Source: Candidatus Solibacter sp. (GTDB lineage Bacteria; Acidobacteriota; Terriglobia; Bryobacterales; Bryobacteraceae). From it: a stretch of DNA of 64,000 nucleotides. Where the stretch lies: the NCBI GenBank assembly GCA_013822245.1, contig PNKE01000026.1, positions 53,071-117,070 of the forward strand, read 5' to 3'. Under the pieces are notes generated by a model. The model was given only the letters and a program-made list of their open reading frames with translations, searched no databases and was not told where the DNA came from. Of this stretch, positions 1-9,596 are shown in pieces (position 1 is the stretch's first letter; the number at the start of each line of letters is the position of its first letter). A program made the translations under genes and the position numbers.

Positions 1-2
1 CG

Positions 3-1211
3 GACAAAGCGGCCGAAGCGATTGAAGTTGAACCGGAACTGCCTGCTTCGATTGTTGACGGCGAGATGGATTACGCCCAGGCAACGGCCAGCGGCGGTTC
101 GCCGGCGGCCAGGGATGAAGCCTTCGGGCCCAATCCGGAGGAAGTGGTGCGGGTCCGCGTTCTGGACGAGGGAGATCTGCTCCAGCCTTGCGGACTGATG
201 GAATTGCCGATGCGGCCCATCGCCGCGGCGCAGTGCTTGCGGCAACCTGCCGTGGACGGGTTGGCGGCGTGGCTCGCCGGCCCGGAGACCGGCGGGCGGA
301 CTGCCAGTATGCAGACAGAGGGCGGGGGCGCGGCGATGCCGGTGGCGGGAATCGCCGCCGAGGATGTGGCCGCCGTGCGAACTGGGGCAGGGATGGCGGT
401 TCCGGTTCCCGAACCTTCCTTGATCGGAACGCCCGTCATGGCGCTGCCCCGCATCGCGTTTGGCGAGCAGGCCGGGTTGGATTTCGAGGCCCATGATGTT
501 CCAATTGACGGCTGGGCGTCGCCGGCGCCGGAGGAATTCGCATTCGAGCCGGAACAGCCTGAATCCTGCTTCCCCCCGGCTCCGCCTCTGGAGTTCGAAA
601 TCGAACCGGTTGCGGACGCGGGTTACCGTTTCATCGAGGTCGACAACGAACCGGAGATGAACCCGAAAGTGGTTCAAATGCCGCTGCCGGTTTCGGCCGC
701 GTTCGAGCCGCCGGTTCGAGCGGCGTTGCGGATTCCGCGCGGCATTCACGGCCGGGAGGTCTTCGACGAACTGGCCCAGCAGGAAGCTCCGTTTGACGGA
801 GTGGTCTTCCTGGCCGGCGTAATGGGCTTCGAGCAACTGGTGGCCGAGCGCGGCCATCCTGCCGTCGCGCAGGCGATCGGAGAAGCGACCGCCTACTTCG
901 ACAGCCTCTTGAGTACGAACGGTTTCGGCTGCTGGATCGAGGACTCAGCCTTCGTCATGATCTTGCCCACCGCCTCCGCCGAGCAAGCGCGGCTGATCAA
1001 CACGCACACGGCCGAGGGCCTGTGGGACTATCAACTGCGTACGCTGGGCAACCTGCCGCTGATCCTCCACTGGGGCAGCGTGGAGGCGTCGCTCGACCGC
1101 CTCGGCGAGGCCGTCGAGCGCGCGAGGGAGCAGATGCTTGAGAGCGGCCGGGCGCGGAAACAGGTGCTTACGGCTTCGGGCCGTTTCCGCCGCCGCGTGG
1201 TGAACGGCTGA
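3..1211 (+). CDS. C-terminal part of a large protein with a degenerate GGDEF-like domain (5' truncated by window edge)
   Basis: The frame is open from the first complete codon at position 3, so the gene very probably begins upstream; the ATG at 66 is only the first Met in the window. About 400 residues are visible. The first ~220 are acidic and Pro/Ala/Glu-rich, with no recognisable fold and probably disordered. The last ~150 residues (from about position 750) are compact and resemble a nucleotide-cyclase/GGDEF-type sandwich, but I see no GGDEF signature, so catalysis is unlikely. A basic tail precedes the stop. The next gene is convergent. A signalling or scaffold role is a guess. Confidence 0.6.
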   Translation, partial: DKAAEAIEVEPELPASIVDGEMDYAQATASGGSPAARDEAFGPNPEEVVRVRVLDEGDLLQPCGLMELPMRPIAAAQCLRQPAVDGLAAWLAGPETGGRTASMQTEGGGAAMPVAGIAAEDVAAVRTGAGMAVPVPEPSLIGTPVMALPRIAFGEQAGLDFEAHDVPIDGWASPAPEEFAFEPEQPESCFPPAPPLEFEIEPVADAGYRFIEVDNEPEMNPKVVQMPLPVSAAFEPPVRAALRIPRGIHGREVFDELAQQEAPFDGVVFLAGVMGFEQLVAERGHPAVAQAIGEATAYFDSLLSTNGFGCWIEDSAFVMILPTASAEQARLINTHTAEGLWDYQLRTLGNLPLILHWGSVEASLDRLGEAVERAREQMLESGRARKQVLTASGRFRRRVVNG

Positions 1212-1274
1212 GCCGAGGCATCGTGAAATGGCGAGCCGGGGGGCGTCCGGCAGATGCGGAACCGCCCTTCATCG

Positions 1275-1658
1275 TCAACTCTCCGAAAAGACAGACTGAA
1301 CTGCCTTGAGGACGGCGTCCATTCTAACCGGTTTGGCCAGCGTCCCATGGGCCCCCATGAAGTTGGCGATCTGGAGATAATCGCCGCCAAAGGCCCCTGA
1401 GATGGCGATCACCTTCACGTCCGGGTATTGAGCGCGCAACTGCTTGATCGTCTCGATGCCTTCCTGTTCAGGCATGACGAGGTCGGTGATGATGAGCTCG
1501 ATACCGCCCTGGGCGATCCGGCTCACCGCCTCACGTCCGTTGGTCGCCGATTCCACCTGATGCCCCGCGGATTCCAGAATGGTCTGAAGAACCTTCCTTA
1601 CAGCCGCATCGTCATCGACAATAAGGATATTCCTCGGCGTTGGCAGGAAACCGTGCAT
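1275..1658 (-). CDS. Single-domain response regulator (CheY-like receiver)
   Basis: The protein of about 127 aa is a lone REC domain. Numbered from the ATG at 1658, it has the acidic pocket DDD at 15-17, the phospho-acceptor Asp at 59 in the motif ITDLVMP, Ser87 in the switch position and the conserved Lys109 in LAKP. There is no output domain, so it should act by protein-protein contact or as a phosphate shuttle. A TTG at 1670 in the same frame would add four residues. A perfect TATAAT lies at 1677-1672 on this strand, so the transcript would start near 1665, downstream of the TTG; this favours the ATG. No partner kinase is adjacent. Confidence 0.85.
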   Translation of the reverse strand: MHGFLPTPRNILIVDDDAAVRKVLQTILESAGHQVESATNGREAVSRIAQGGIELIITDLVMPEQEGIETIKQLRAQYPDVKVIAISGAFGGDYLQIANFMGAHGTLAKPVRMDAVLKAVQSVFSES

Positions 1659-1671
1659 TGCTTCAGCCAAA

Positions 1672-1677
1672 ATTATA
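1672..1677 (-). promoter_or_regulatory. -10 element of the response-regulator gene
   Basis: On the reverse strand the hexamer reads TATAAT exactly. It lies about 14 nt upstream of the ATG at 1658, which would leave a leader of only about 7 nt. No good -35 hexamer is found at 16-18 nt. Confidence 0.45.
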
Positions 1678-1738
1678 CAGGACCTTTCCGTGCAATGAGA
1701 AGCCGTCTGTCAGGTGTTTCGTCCGATGGGCGGTCGAC

Positions 1739-4465
1739 TCAGCGCCGCGCGGAGCCCCCGAGGGCCTGTTCGAGCCGCTCCAGTTCCTTGCCGGCATCCT
1801 GAAACCGTCCCTCCGACATCGAACGCCGGTAGCGGTTCCAGATTTCACGGACCTGGGTATAGGGGTCGGACTGCGGTTTGGCGGACTCGGCGGCGGGTTG
1901 TCCGGCCTGAGCGGGCTCGGGCCGGGATAAGGAGATGCCGGCGAGTTCCGCGAGAGCCTGCTCGTAGGTATCGGAGTAGATGAGGCGGTCGCCCATGGCG
2001 ATCACCACCTTCTTGAGCTGCGGCATGCGGGCCTCGGCGGCCTGGATGTAGATGGGCTCGATGTAGATGAACGATTCCTCTATGGGCAGCACGAGCATCT
2101 GCCCGCGAAGCACCTGCGATCCCTGTTGATTCCAGAGAGTGAGGTCCTTCGATATGTTCTGGTCCTGGTTGATACGGGCCTCGATCTGCATTGGGCCGAA
2201 GATCAGTTCCTGCTTGGACAGTTTAAGGAAGACGAGTTCGCCCAGTGAGTTGCCGTCGCAGCGAGCGGCCATCAATCCGATGAGGTTGTCTTTGTTTCGC
2301 GGCGTAAAGGTGGTGAGAAGAAGGAATTCCGGCTTCTCCTCGCCTGGCAGGGTGGCGATGAGATAGGTCGGGGTGACGGGTTCAGGGCGGCCCGCGCTGT
2401 TGTTGAGATTTCGCGAGAGATCCCAGACGTCTTCCTTATTGAAGAAGGCCGCGGGGTCGGTCATATGGAAAGTCCGGTAGGCTTCGGCCTGGATGCGGAA
2501 CAGCAGTTCGGGGTAGCGTGTATGCGACTGCAGGTCGGCGGGCATCGCCGAACGGGGCAGGATGAGGTCGGGGAAGAGGTTGCGGTATGAGGCCAGCAGC
2601 GGATCCTGGTCGTCGAAGGCGTAGAGCCGGATCGAGCCGTCGTAGGCGTCCACGGTGGCTTTCACCGAATTCCGGACATAGTTGAGCGCGCCGATTCCGA
2701 CGACTGAATGGGATTTGGCGTATGGATGCGAGTTGCTCGACGTATAGCCATCGATCATCCAGACCAAACGGCCGGTCTCTGTAATGACGAGATAAGGGTC
2801 AGGGTCCCAGTTGATGAAACTGGCGAGGGCGTTTAAGCGTTCTCGCACCTTGCGGCGGATCATCATCCGGCTTTCAGGCTTGAGATAGCTTGTGAGCACA
2901 ATGTTCCAGTCGCCTGTCGAGAGGGCGGCGGCGAAGCGCATGAGGGGGGATGTGATCGGGAAGCCGCCGGTTCCGTCATAGCGGGATTCGACGTTGCCTG
3001 CGCCGGAGGGGTAGCTGAACTCAGGCTGCGCGGTGCGGACGAAGACGGGATCATGGGACACCTCGCCGTAATAGATCTCTGGCCGCGTGAGTTTCAGAGA
3101 GGAGGTTTTCACTTGGGGCGGAGCATCCTGGATGAGCAGGTGGGGCATGCCATCGGCGGTGATGCGGGCGGCTTCGGCCACAACCAGGCCATAGCCGTGC
3201 GTGTAGATGAAGTGAGGATTGACCCATTTGGCGCGGGCATCAGCGGGAAGCTGGGAGACGTCGAGTTCGCGGGGGGTCAGCAGCAACTGGCGGAGCTGGC
3301 CGTCGATCATGTAGCGGTCAACGTCGGAATCCTTGAAGACGTAGTAGGGGCGCAGGGCCTGAATCTGGGTCACGGTGTCGTGGAAGGCGCGCCAGTCCCA
3401 GAGCCTGACGTTGTCGAACAGGACGGTGTGTTTCTTGGGATCGATGGCGGTTTCGAGTTTGGCGCCGTAATCGATCTCCCGGCTGCGCTGCGTGAGCCCA
3501 TAGGCGTCGCGCGTGGCGGCGATATGGCGTTGGATGTAGGACTTCTGGATTGTGATCTCGCTGGGGCGGACGTAGAGCGCATGGATCCCGGACGGCACGA
3601 ACGACTGGGCCAGCAGCGCGACAGGCAAAATGACCATGATCTTGAAGCGCCCGGCGAGCAGAGCGGCGACACTGACCGCGCAGGCGGCGACCGAGAGCCA
3701 GATCAGGGGCAGGGTGACGTTCTCGGCCACCCAATCGACGCCGACAAGAGAAGAGTGGTCTTCCAGAAGGAGCGCGTAGCGGCCCAGCGCCAGCCGGACG
3801 GCGAAAGCAGCGAGGGCGATGGCGGCCGCAATGCGAAAGAACCGCGATTCAAGAGCCGCGGACAGCCTCAGTTCGCCAGGGTCCAGAACGAAGGGCTCTT
3901 CCTTGTTCCATGCGCCCATTGAGGAGCGGATCGACCAGCCGCGGGCGGTCAGCCAGTACACGATCGCCGCGCCGAGCGAGGCCACCAGCAGGAAGCGCAG
4001 CAGCAAGTGGTAGGCAGGCAGGTCAAAGAAATAGAACAGGAGGTTCTTGCCGAAGACCGGGTCGGTGAAGGTCTTCGATCCATCGAGGGCCGAACCGCCG
4101 AGATAGCGGACAATCGTCCAGGCATCGACGGTGAGGGTGGCAAGCACAATGCTGACGGCGAAAATGACAACCGTGGACAGCTTTGCGTAGAGGGGGTGCT
4201 GGCGAAGTCCCGTTCCGGCCGACTTCATGCCGCGGGCATGGGAGATCCACAACACGGCGAACAGCAGGAGCGCCGCCACGCCGACGGGGGCGTAGCCATA
4301 GGCGATCATGCGCCAGAGCGTTTCCGGCTGGCCGATCTCCTTCCACCACTCCAGTTCGATTACGAATCCGGCCACGGACCGGCCGGCAAAGAGCACGGCC
4401 AGAATGACGAATATGATCAGGCCAAGCCCGAAAGGCGGGCGAGGGCGGGCGCCAGAATTTTCCAT
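1739..4465 (-). CDS. UPF0182 family integral membrane protein
   Basis: This 908-aa protein matches the UPF0182 (COG1615) family in length and layout. The N-terminal third has about seven hydrophobic helices separated by short loops. A large hydrophilic region follows, carrying family-like blocks such as NPHFIYTHGYG, PEIYYGE and YPELLFRIQ. The C-terminus (last ~90 residues) is a charged helical tail. The frame extends to an ATG at 4498, but the ATG at 4465 is preceded by the good ribosome-binding site GGGAGGAAG and is preferred. The biochemical function of the family is not established. The next gene upstream is divergent, so the two share a promoter region. Confidence 0.9.
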   Translation of the reverse strand: MENSGARPRPPFGLGLIIFVILAVLFAGRSVAGFVIELEWWKEIGQPETLWRMIAYGYAPVGVAALLLFAVLWISHARGMKSAGTGLRQHPLYAKLSTVVIFAVSIVLATLTVDAWTIVRYLGGSALDGSKTFTDPVFGKNLLFYFFDLPAYHLLLRFLLVASLGAAIVYWLTARGWSIRSSMGAWNKEEPFVLDPGELRLSAALESRFFRIAAAIALAAFAVRLALGRYALLLEDHSSLVGVDWVAENVTLPLIWLSVAACAVSVAALLAGRFKIMVILPVALLAQSFVPSGIHALYVRPSEITIQKSYIQRHIAATRDAYGLTQRSREIDYGAKLETAIDPKKHTVLFDNVRLWDWRAFHDTVTQIQALRPYYVFKDSDVDRYMIDGQLRQLLLTPRELDVSQLPADARAKWVNPHFIYTHGYGLVVAEAARITADGMPHLLIQDAPPQVKTSSLKLTRPEIYYGEVSHDPVFVRTAQPEFSYPSGAGNVESRYDGTGGFPITSPLMRFAAALSTGDWNIVLTSYLKPESRMMIRRKVRERLNALASFINWDPDPYLVITETGRLVWMIDGYTSSNSHPYAKSHSVVGIGALNYVRNSVKATVDAYDGSIRLYAFDDQDPLLASYRNLFPDLILPRSAMPADLQSHTRYPELLFRIQAEAYRTFHMTDPAAFFNKEDVWDLSRNLNNSAGRPEPVTPTYLIATLPGEEKPEFLLLTTFTPRNKDNLIGLMAARCDGNSLGELVFLKLSKQELIFGPMQIEARINQDQNISKDLTLWNQQGSQVLRGQMLVLPIEESFIYIEPIYIQAAEARMPQLKKVVIAMGDRLIYSDTYEQALAELAGISLSRPEPAQAGQPAAESAKPQSDPYTQVREIWNRYRRSMSEGRFQDAGKELERLEQALGGSARR

Positions 4466-4533
4466 CTGCTTCCTCCCACTTCCCAGTGTATGCGCCAAGC
4501 AGGTATGATGCCCATCGAAAGGTGCATCTTTTA

Positions 4534-6678
4534 ATGACCAGACGCGAGTGGATCAGGAACGGTGCAGTGGCCGCGACGGCGTGGCGGGGAGGACTGGCCG
4601 CGCCGGGGCGTGGCGCGTGGGCGTCGCGCCCGATGCGGTGGATACAGATCGCGTTTGTCGAGGACGACCCAGGGCGGTACGACATCGGATTCTGGGTCGA
4701 TTACATGAAACGCCTGCACGTCGATGCGGCCTGCCTCAGCGCGGGCGGGTGCGTCGCTTTTTATCCGACGAAGGTGCCGCTGCATTACCGCAGCAAATGG
4801 CTGGGCGCGGGCGACGCCTTTGGGGAACTGACGGAGGCGTGCCGGAAGCTGGGCATGAACGTCGTCGCGCGGGTCGATCCCCATGCCGCGCACAAGGAGA
4901 TGGCGGAAGCCCACCCGGACTGGATGGCAGCAGACGAAAAAGGCAATCCTCGCGCGCATTGGGCGATGCCGGAGTACACGGTGACCTGCGGCCTGGGTCC
5001 GTACAACTTCGAGTTCATGACTCAAGTGGTGCGCGAGATCGTCACCAACTACAAGGTGGACGGGATCTTCGCCAACCGCTGGAGCGGCAGCGGCATGTGT
5101 TACTGCCGTCACTGCGCCGAGAGCTTCAAGCGCTACTCCGGGTTCGACCTGCCCCGTGGAGGTTCACCCGCCGAGGTGCGCAACAAACACATCGCGTGGC
5201 GCGACGACAGGCTGTTCGAACTCTGGGACCTGTGGGACGCCGAGATCGGCAAGATCCGGCCGGATGCGGTCTTCATCCCCAATACCGGCGGCGGCGCACT
5301 GAGCGAAATCGATATGCACCGCACGGGCCTGAAGGCGGCGACGTTGTTCGCCGACCGGCAGGGACGCCACGGCTCGACACCGGTTTGGGCGTGCGGCAAG
5401 AACGGCAAGGAGTACCGGTCCGGATTGGGCGACAAGCCGATCGCGGGACTGTTCAGCGTCGGGCTGGAAGCGCCCTATCGTTGGAAGGACTCGACGCAGA
5501 GCGCGCCGGAGTTGAAGATCTGGGCGGCGGAGGGTATCGCTCAGGGCTTGAGGCCCTGGCTGATCAAATTCAACGCGCGGCCGACGGACGAGCGCTGGAT
5601 GAAGCCCATGGAGGAGATCTTCGACTGGCACTTCCGCAACGACCGTTACATGCGGAACACGTCGAACCTCACCCGGACCGGACTGGTCTTTTCCCAGCAG
5701 ACGGCGCGCTACTACGGCGGCGCGACGGCGCGGCAGCGGGTGGAGGATGCCATCCTCGGGGCGTACCAGGCGCTGCTTGAGGCGCGCATTCCGTTTGACA
5801 TGGTCCACGACCACAGGCTGGACGCGGCGTCGCTGGCGAGGTTCGACACGCTGATTATGCCCAACATCGCGGCGCTGTCGGACGCGCAGTGCGCACAGGT
5901 CCGGGCGTTCGTCGAACGCGGCGGCGGGGTGGTGGCTACGCACGAGACATCGCTTTATGACGACTGGGGCAAGCGGCGTGGAGAGTTTGGCCTGGCTGGT
6001 CTGTTCGGCGTCCATTTTGGCGGAAGGGTCATCGAGCGGCAGCAGAACGCTTACCTGAAGATGACAAGGCCAGGGCATCCCCTGCTTCGCGGGCTTGAAG
6101 GCGCAAAGCGGACGATTCATGGCGCGGCGCGCGTGGAGTTGAAGGAGTTGCAGCCGGGGGATTGCCCGCTGTTGACGATTCCCAGCTATCCGGACCTGCC
6201 GATGGAAGAGGTTTACGTCAGGGAGGGCAGCCCGGAGCATCCGGCGGTCTTCGCGCGCGAGCACGGCAAGGGCAGGGTGGTCTATTTCCCGTTCGATCTG
6301 GACCGGACGTTCTGGGAGGTGCTGCATCCTGACCACGGGCGGCTGATCGCGAACGCCGTGCGGTGGGTTTCGCGGGACCGCGAACAGGTGAAGGTGACGG
6401 GTCCGGGTGTTGTCGATATCGCGATATGGCGTCAGGAGAGATCGCTGACGGTCCATCTGGTGAACCTGACCAACCCGATGATGATGCGGGCGCCGTTCCG
6501 CGAGATCATCCCTGTCGGCGGGCAGGAGGTGGATCTGGAATTGCCCGCCGGGGTGAAGCCGAAGTCGGTGAAACTGCTGGTGAGCGGGGCGGCGCCGAAG
6601 TGGTCCGTGGCGGCGGGCAGGCTGCGGGTTGTGACGCCGCGGATCGCGCTGCATGAAGTGATCGCGGTGGATCTCTGA
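4534..6678 (+). CDS. Tat-exported glycoside-hydrolase-like protein with beta-galactosidase-trimerisation-like domain
   Basis: The start at 4534 gives a twin-arginine type N-terminus (MTRREWIRNG followed by an Ala-rich stretch), suggesting export; the frame also has an upstream ATG at 4486. About 714 aa. Residues ~35-370 resemble the TIM-barrel 'hypothetical glycosyl hydrolase' group, with a segment DGIFANRW at the end of a beta strand and a CYCRHC cluster. Residues ~385-620 look like a class-I glutamine-amidotransferase-like fold of the kind that forms the trimerisation domain of GH42 beta-galactosidases. The C-terminal ~90 residues are beta-rich. The substrate is unknown. Probably a periplasmic polysaccharide or oligosaccharide enzyme; the catalytic acids cannot be assigned from sequence alone. 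Confidence 0.75.
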   Translation: MTRREWIRNGAVAATAWRGGLAAPGRGAWASRPMRWIQIAFVEDDPGRYDIGFWVDYMKRLHVDAACLSAGGCVAFYPTKVPLHYRSKWLGAGDAFGELTEACRKLGMNVVARVDPHAAHKEMAEAHPDWMAADEKGNPRAHWAMPEYTVTCGLGPYNFEFMTQVVREIVTNYKVDGIFANRWSGSGMCYCRHCAESFKRYSGFDLPRGGSPAEVRNKHIAWRDDRLFELWDLWDAEIGKIRPDAVFIPNTGGGALSEIDMHRTGLKAATLFADRQGRHGSTPVWACGKNGKEYRSGLGDKPIAGLFSVGLEAPYRWKDSTQSAPELKIWAAEGIAQGLRPWLIKFNARPTDERWMKPMEEIFDWHFRNDRYMRNTSNLTRTGLVFSQQTARYYGGATARQRVEDAILGAYQALLEARIPFDMVHDHRLDAASLARFDTLIMPNIAALSDAQCAQVRAFVERGGGVVATHETSLYDDWGKRRGEFGLAGLFGVHFGGRVIERQQNAYLKMTRPGHPLLRGLEGAKRTIHGAARVELKELQPGDCPLLTIPSYPDLPMEEVYVREGSPEHPAVFAREHGKGRVVYFPFDLDRTFWEVLHPDHGRLIANAVRWVSRDREQVKVTGPGVVDIAIWRQERSLTVHLVNLTNPMMMRAPFREIIPVGGQEVDLELPAGVKPKSVKLLVSGAAPKWSVAAGRLRVVTPRIALHEVIAVDL

Positions 6679-6682
6679 CCGG

Positions 6683-8347
6683 CTATTTCTGTATCAAGCG
6701 GCGGGCGTGGTTCAGGGCTTCCTCGGTGAGTTGCTGGCCCGAGACCATGCGGGCGACTTCGCGGACGCGGCCGTCGGCGCCGAGTTCGGCGAGTTCGGCG
6801 ACGGTGCGGCCCTTGGTCTCGCGCTTTGACACCAGGTAGTGGTGGTTGGCGAAGCCGGCGATCTGGGCGAGGTGGGTGACGCAGAGCACCTGGTCCGAGG
6901 AGGCGATCTTTTTCAGCCGCAGGCCGACGGCCTCGGCCGCGGCGCCGCCGACGCCGGCGTCCACTTCGTCAAAGACCAGGGTGCGCATTCCGCCCGCCGA
7001 TGGATTCACCGCCATGCAGGTCTTCAGGGCGAGCGCGATGCGGGACAACTCGCCTCCGGATGCTACCTTTTCGAGCGGCCGGGGTTCCTCGCCGGCGTTG
7101 GCGGCGACCAGGAATTCGACGGTGTCCAGACCGGCGGACGACGGTGCGGCATCGGTGATCGGGATGCGGAAGCGCGTTCCCTTCATCGCCAGCGAGGCGA
7201 GTTCGGTCTCAACCTGACGTTCGAGTCTCTTCGCTGACTTCTGGCGGGCGTCGCGCAGTTTGAGCGCTGCCGCACGGAAGGCGGACTCCTTCTCGCGGAT
7301 TTCGGCTCGCAGCCGCTCACGGAAGGCGGAGGCGTTTTCGACGGCGTCGATCCGCGCGCGGACGGATTCGAGAAAGGCCAGGATCTCCTCGATCGTGTTG
7401 CCGTATTTGCGCTTGAGGCGTTCGATTTGGGCCAGGCGTGTCTCGACGGTTTCGAGGCGGTTGGGATCGGCTTCGAGGTGGCCGAGATAGTGGCGCAGTT
7501 CGTGGGCGGCTTCGGTGATGGCGATGTGGGCGGGCGTCAGCAGGTCCACCACCGGCTGGAGCTTGGCGTCGAGGCGCGCGGCCTCCTCCAGGCGTTTCAA
7601 GGCGAGGGAAGCCTGAGCGGCGGCGGAAGATTCCGATTCACTGAGGGCCTCGTATGCGATGGTGGCCTGCTCGGAGAGTTTGGCGACGTTCTTGAGGACG
7701 CTGCTTTCGTTTTCCAGATCGACATCCTCGCCGGGCGTGAGGGCGAGCGATTCGATCTCGTTGCGCTGCATGGTCCAGAGGTCGGCGAGGCGGAGTTTGT
7801 CCTTTTCGTTGCGGTCGAGCGAGTCGAGGGCGGCGATGGACTCGCGCCAGGACGAGAAAGCGGACGAGACGGCGGGGGCCAGGCTCTGGTCCGCCAGGGT
7901 TTCGTCGAGAAGGGTCCGTTGCGAGTCGGAGTTGAACAGGCGCTGCTGATCGTGCTGGCCGTGGATGTCGCCGAGGAATGGGGCAACTTCACGGAGAAAC
8001 GAAACCGAAACCGGGCGGCTGGCGGCATAGGCGCGGGACTTGCCGGCGGCGGTGATCTCGCGTTCGATGAGCAATTCGCCGTCTTCGGCTTCGATGCCGG
8101 CGGCGTCAAGGATGGCGTCGAGGGCGGGGTCTCCGGGGAGTTCGAAGCGTCCGGAAACGAATAATCGTTCCGCGCCGGCGCGGATCAGGCCGGCCGAGCC
8201 GCGGCCCCCAAAGAGCAGACCCAGGGCGTCGACGACAAGCGACTTGCCTGAGCCGGTCTCTCCGGTCAGGACATTCAGTCCCGGGTGAAAAGAGGCGCGG
8301 AGGCGTTCGACGACGGCCAGGTTCTCGACGACGAGTTCGACGAGCAT
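6683..8347 (-). CDS. recN: DNA repair protein RecN
   Basis: The 554-aa protein is an SMC-like ATPase acting in double-strand-break repair. The Walker A motif GETGSGKS lies near residues 29-36. A central coiled coil runs from about residue 150 to 350. The ABC signature region is VASGGELSRIALALK and the Walker B is TLVFDEVDAGVGG. Length is normal for RecN. The ATG at 8347 lies almost on top of the predicted transcription start (TATAAT at 8361-8356), so the mRNA may be leaderless. The 3' end nearly abuts the stop of the convergent glycosidase-like gene (4-nt gap). Confidence 0.97.
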   Translation of the reverse strand: MLVELVVENLAVVERLRASFHPGLNVLTGETGSGKSLVVDALGLLFGGRGSAGLIRAGAERLFVSGRFELPGDPALDAILDAAGIEAEDGELLIEREITAAGKSRAYAASRPVSVSFLREVAPFLGDIHGQHDQQRLFNSDSQRTLLDETLADQSLAPAVSSAFSSWRESIAALDSLDRNEKDKLRLADLWTMQRNEIESLALTPGEDVDLENESSVLKNVAKLSEQATIAYEALSESESSAAAQASLALKRLEEAARLDAKLQPVVDLLTPAHIAITEAAHELRHYLGHLEADPNRLETVETRLAQIERLKRKYGNTIEEILAFLESVRARIDAVENASAFRERLRAEIREKESAFRAAALKLRDARQKSAKRLERQVETELASLAMKGTRFRIPITDAAPSSAGLDTVEFLVAANAGEEPRPLEKVASGGELSRIALALKTCMAVNPSAGGMRTLVFDEVDAGVGGAAAEAVGLRLKKIASSDQVLCVTHLAQIAGFANHHYLVSKRETKGRTVAELAELGADGRVREVARMVSGQQLTEEALNHARRLIQK

Positions 8348-8355
8348 TCAGGGCA

Positions 8356-8361
8356 ATTATA
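8356..8361 (-). promoter_or_regulatory. -10 element of recN
   Basis: The reverse strand reads TATAAT, 8 nt upstream of the recN ATG. A start of transcription 7 nt downstream would fall within a few bases of the ATG. No ribosome-binding site fits in between and no clear -35 is visible. Confidence 0.5.
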
Positions 8362-8462
8362 GAAGGTCAGCGTATCCCAGTGGCGTGGGTGTCGCGTCCA
8401 TCAAACAAACCCATAGAGAAATGGCTTCGCTATGATGGGGGTGACCCCCTAGGAGACCGGCC

Positions 8463-9146
8463 TTGACCTTGCCATACGTTGGTGCGTTTATTCAGATGTC
8501 GATTTGGGAACTGGTGTTGGGCGCTTCGCTGTTGTCGAAGATCGTCCTGCTGATCCTTCTGGTCGCGTCGGTGCTGAGTTGGACGATGATCCTGGCGAAG
8601 TGGTCGCAGTTCAAGAACGCCCACGCGGCGAACTCGGCGTTTTTGCGGGCCTTCCGGAAGGCGCCGAATCTGGATTCGGTGGCGGTTGTGATCGAGCAGT
8701 TCCGCGCGGCGCCGGCGACGGCGGTCTTCGATTTCGGTTACCAGGAAGCGGCCCGTCAGGCGCAGGCGAAAGGCGCGATTGTGAACAAACTGGCGCTGGA
8801 ACGGGCGCTTCAGTTGGGCGTGAGCGAGGAGTCGGCGCGGCTGGAACGCAACATGAGCTGGCTGGCGACGACGGCGACGGTTTCCCCGTTCATCGGACTG
8901 TTCGGTACGGTGCTGGGCATCATCGACGCGTTCCAGGGTCTGGGCGCGGCAGGCAGCGCCAGCTTGAGAGCCGTTGCGCCGGGCATTTCCGAGGCATTGA
9001 TCGCGACGGCGGCGGGCCTGGCGGCGGCCATCCCGGCGGCGATTGCTTACAACCAGTTCGGACACAGGATCCGTGAGATGATCGCCCGCATGGACGACTT
9101 CGCGCTCGAGTTCCTGAATGTGACCGAGCGAACCTTTGAGGATTAG
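8463..9146 (+). CDS. tolQ: TolQ-type proton-channel subunit (MotA/TolQ/ExbB family)
   Basis: This 227-aa inner-membrane protein forms the proton-conducting stator with TolR and energises the trans-envelope Tol-Pal system. Three hydrophobic segments are seen at about residues 15-40, 138-165 and 175-200, with the family motif ATVSPFIGLFGTVLGI before the second helix. A TTG start at 8463 is chosen because AGGAG lies 7 nt upstream; the internal ATG at 8496 has no such site. The neighbours tolR, tolA, tolB and pal show that it is TolQ rather than ExbB. A -10-like TATGAT is at 8431-8436. Confidence 0.95.
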   Translation: MTLPYVGAFIQMSIWELVLGASLLSKIVLLILLVASVLSWTMILAKWSQFKNAHAANSAFLRAFRKAPNLDSVAVVIEQFRAAPATAVFDFGYQEAARQAQAKGAIVNKLALERALQLGVSEESARLERNMSWLATTATVSPFIGLFGTVLGIIDAFQGLGAAGSASLRAVAPGISEALIATAAGLAAAIPAAIAYNQFGHRIREMIARMDDFALEFLNVTERTFED

Positions 9147-9152
9147 GCAGCG

Positions 9153-9581
9153 ATGGCCTTCTCATTTCAGAACGAGGGGCGTGGCAGGCGGCGCGGCGGC
9201 GGTACGCTGGCAGAGATCAACATCGTCCCGCTGGTGGACGTGGTGCTGGTGCTGCTGGTGATCTTCATGCTGACGGCGCATGTGATGGAGTTCGGCCTGG
9301 AAGTCGAAGTCCCGCGGGTGAGGCAGGTCCGCGACAGCGCCGAGGAGTTGCCCGTAATCACGATCACCAAGGGCGGGGAACTCTATCTGAATGAGCAGCA
9401 GGTGAACATCAACCAGCTTGGCGAAGTTGTCCGGGCGAAGTTCCCGAACCACAAGGCAGTGTATGTCCGGGCGGACCGCAGCGCGATCTGGGATCCGATC
9501 GCGCAGGTGATCAGCGCCCTGGGCGAGGCGAAGCTTGAACCCCGGATGGTGACCCAGCCGGTGGACAGCGCGAAGCGTTAA
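9153..9581 (+). CDS. tolR: TolR-type biopolymer transport protein (ExbD/TolR family)
   Basis: The 142-aa protein has a short cytoplasmic N-terminus, a single transmembrane helix at about residues 27-46 and a periplasmic domain. The helix carries the conserved proton-accepting Asp in the motif PLVDVVLVLLVIFM. It lies 6 bp after tolQ in the same operon and acts with it as the motor of the Tol system. Confidence 0.95.
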   Translation: MAFSFQNEGRGRRRGGGTLAEINIVPLVDVVLVLLVIFMLTAHVMEFGLEVEVPRVRQVRDSAEELPVITITKGGELYLNEQQVNINQLGEVVRAKFPNHKAVYVRADRSAIWDPIAQVISALGEAKLEPRMVTQPVDSAKR

Positions 9582-9596
9582 GGAACCGTCAAAGCG

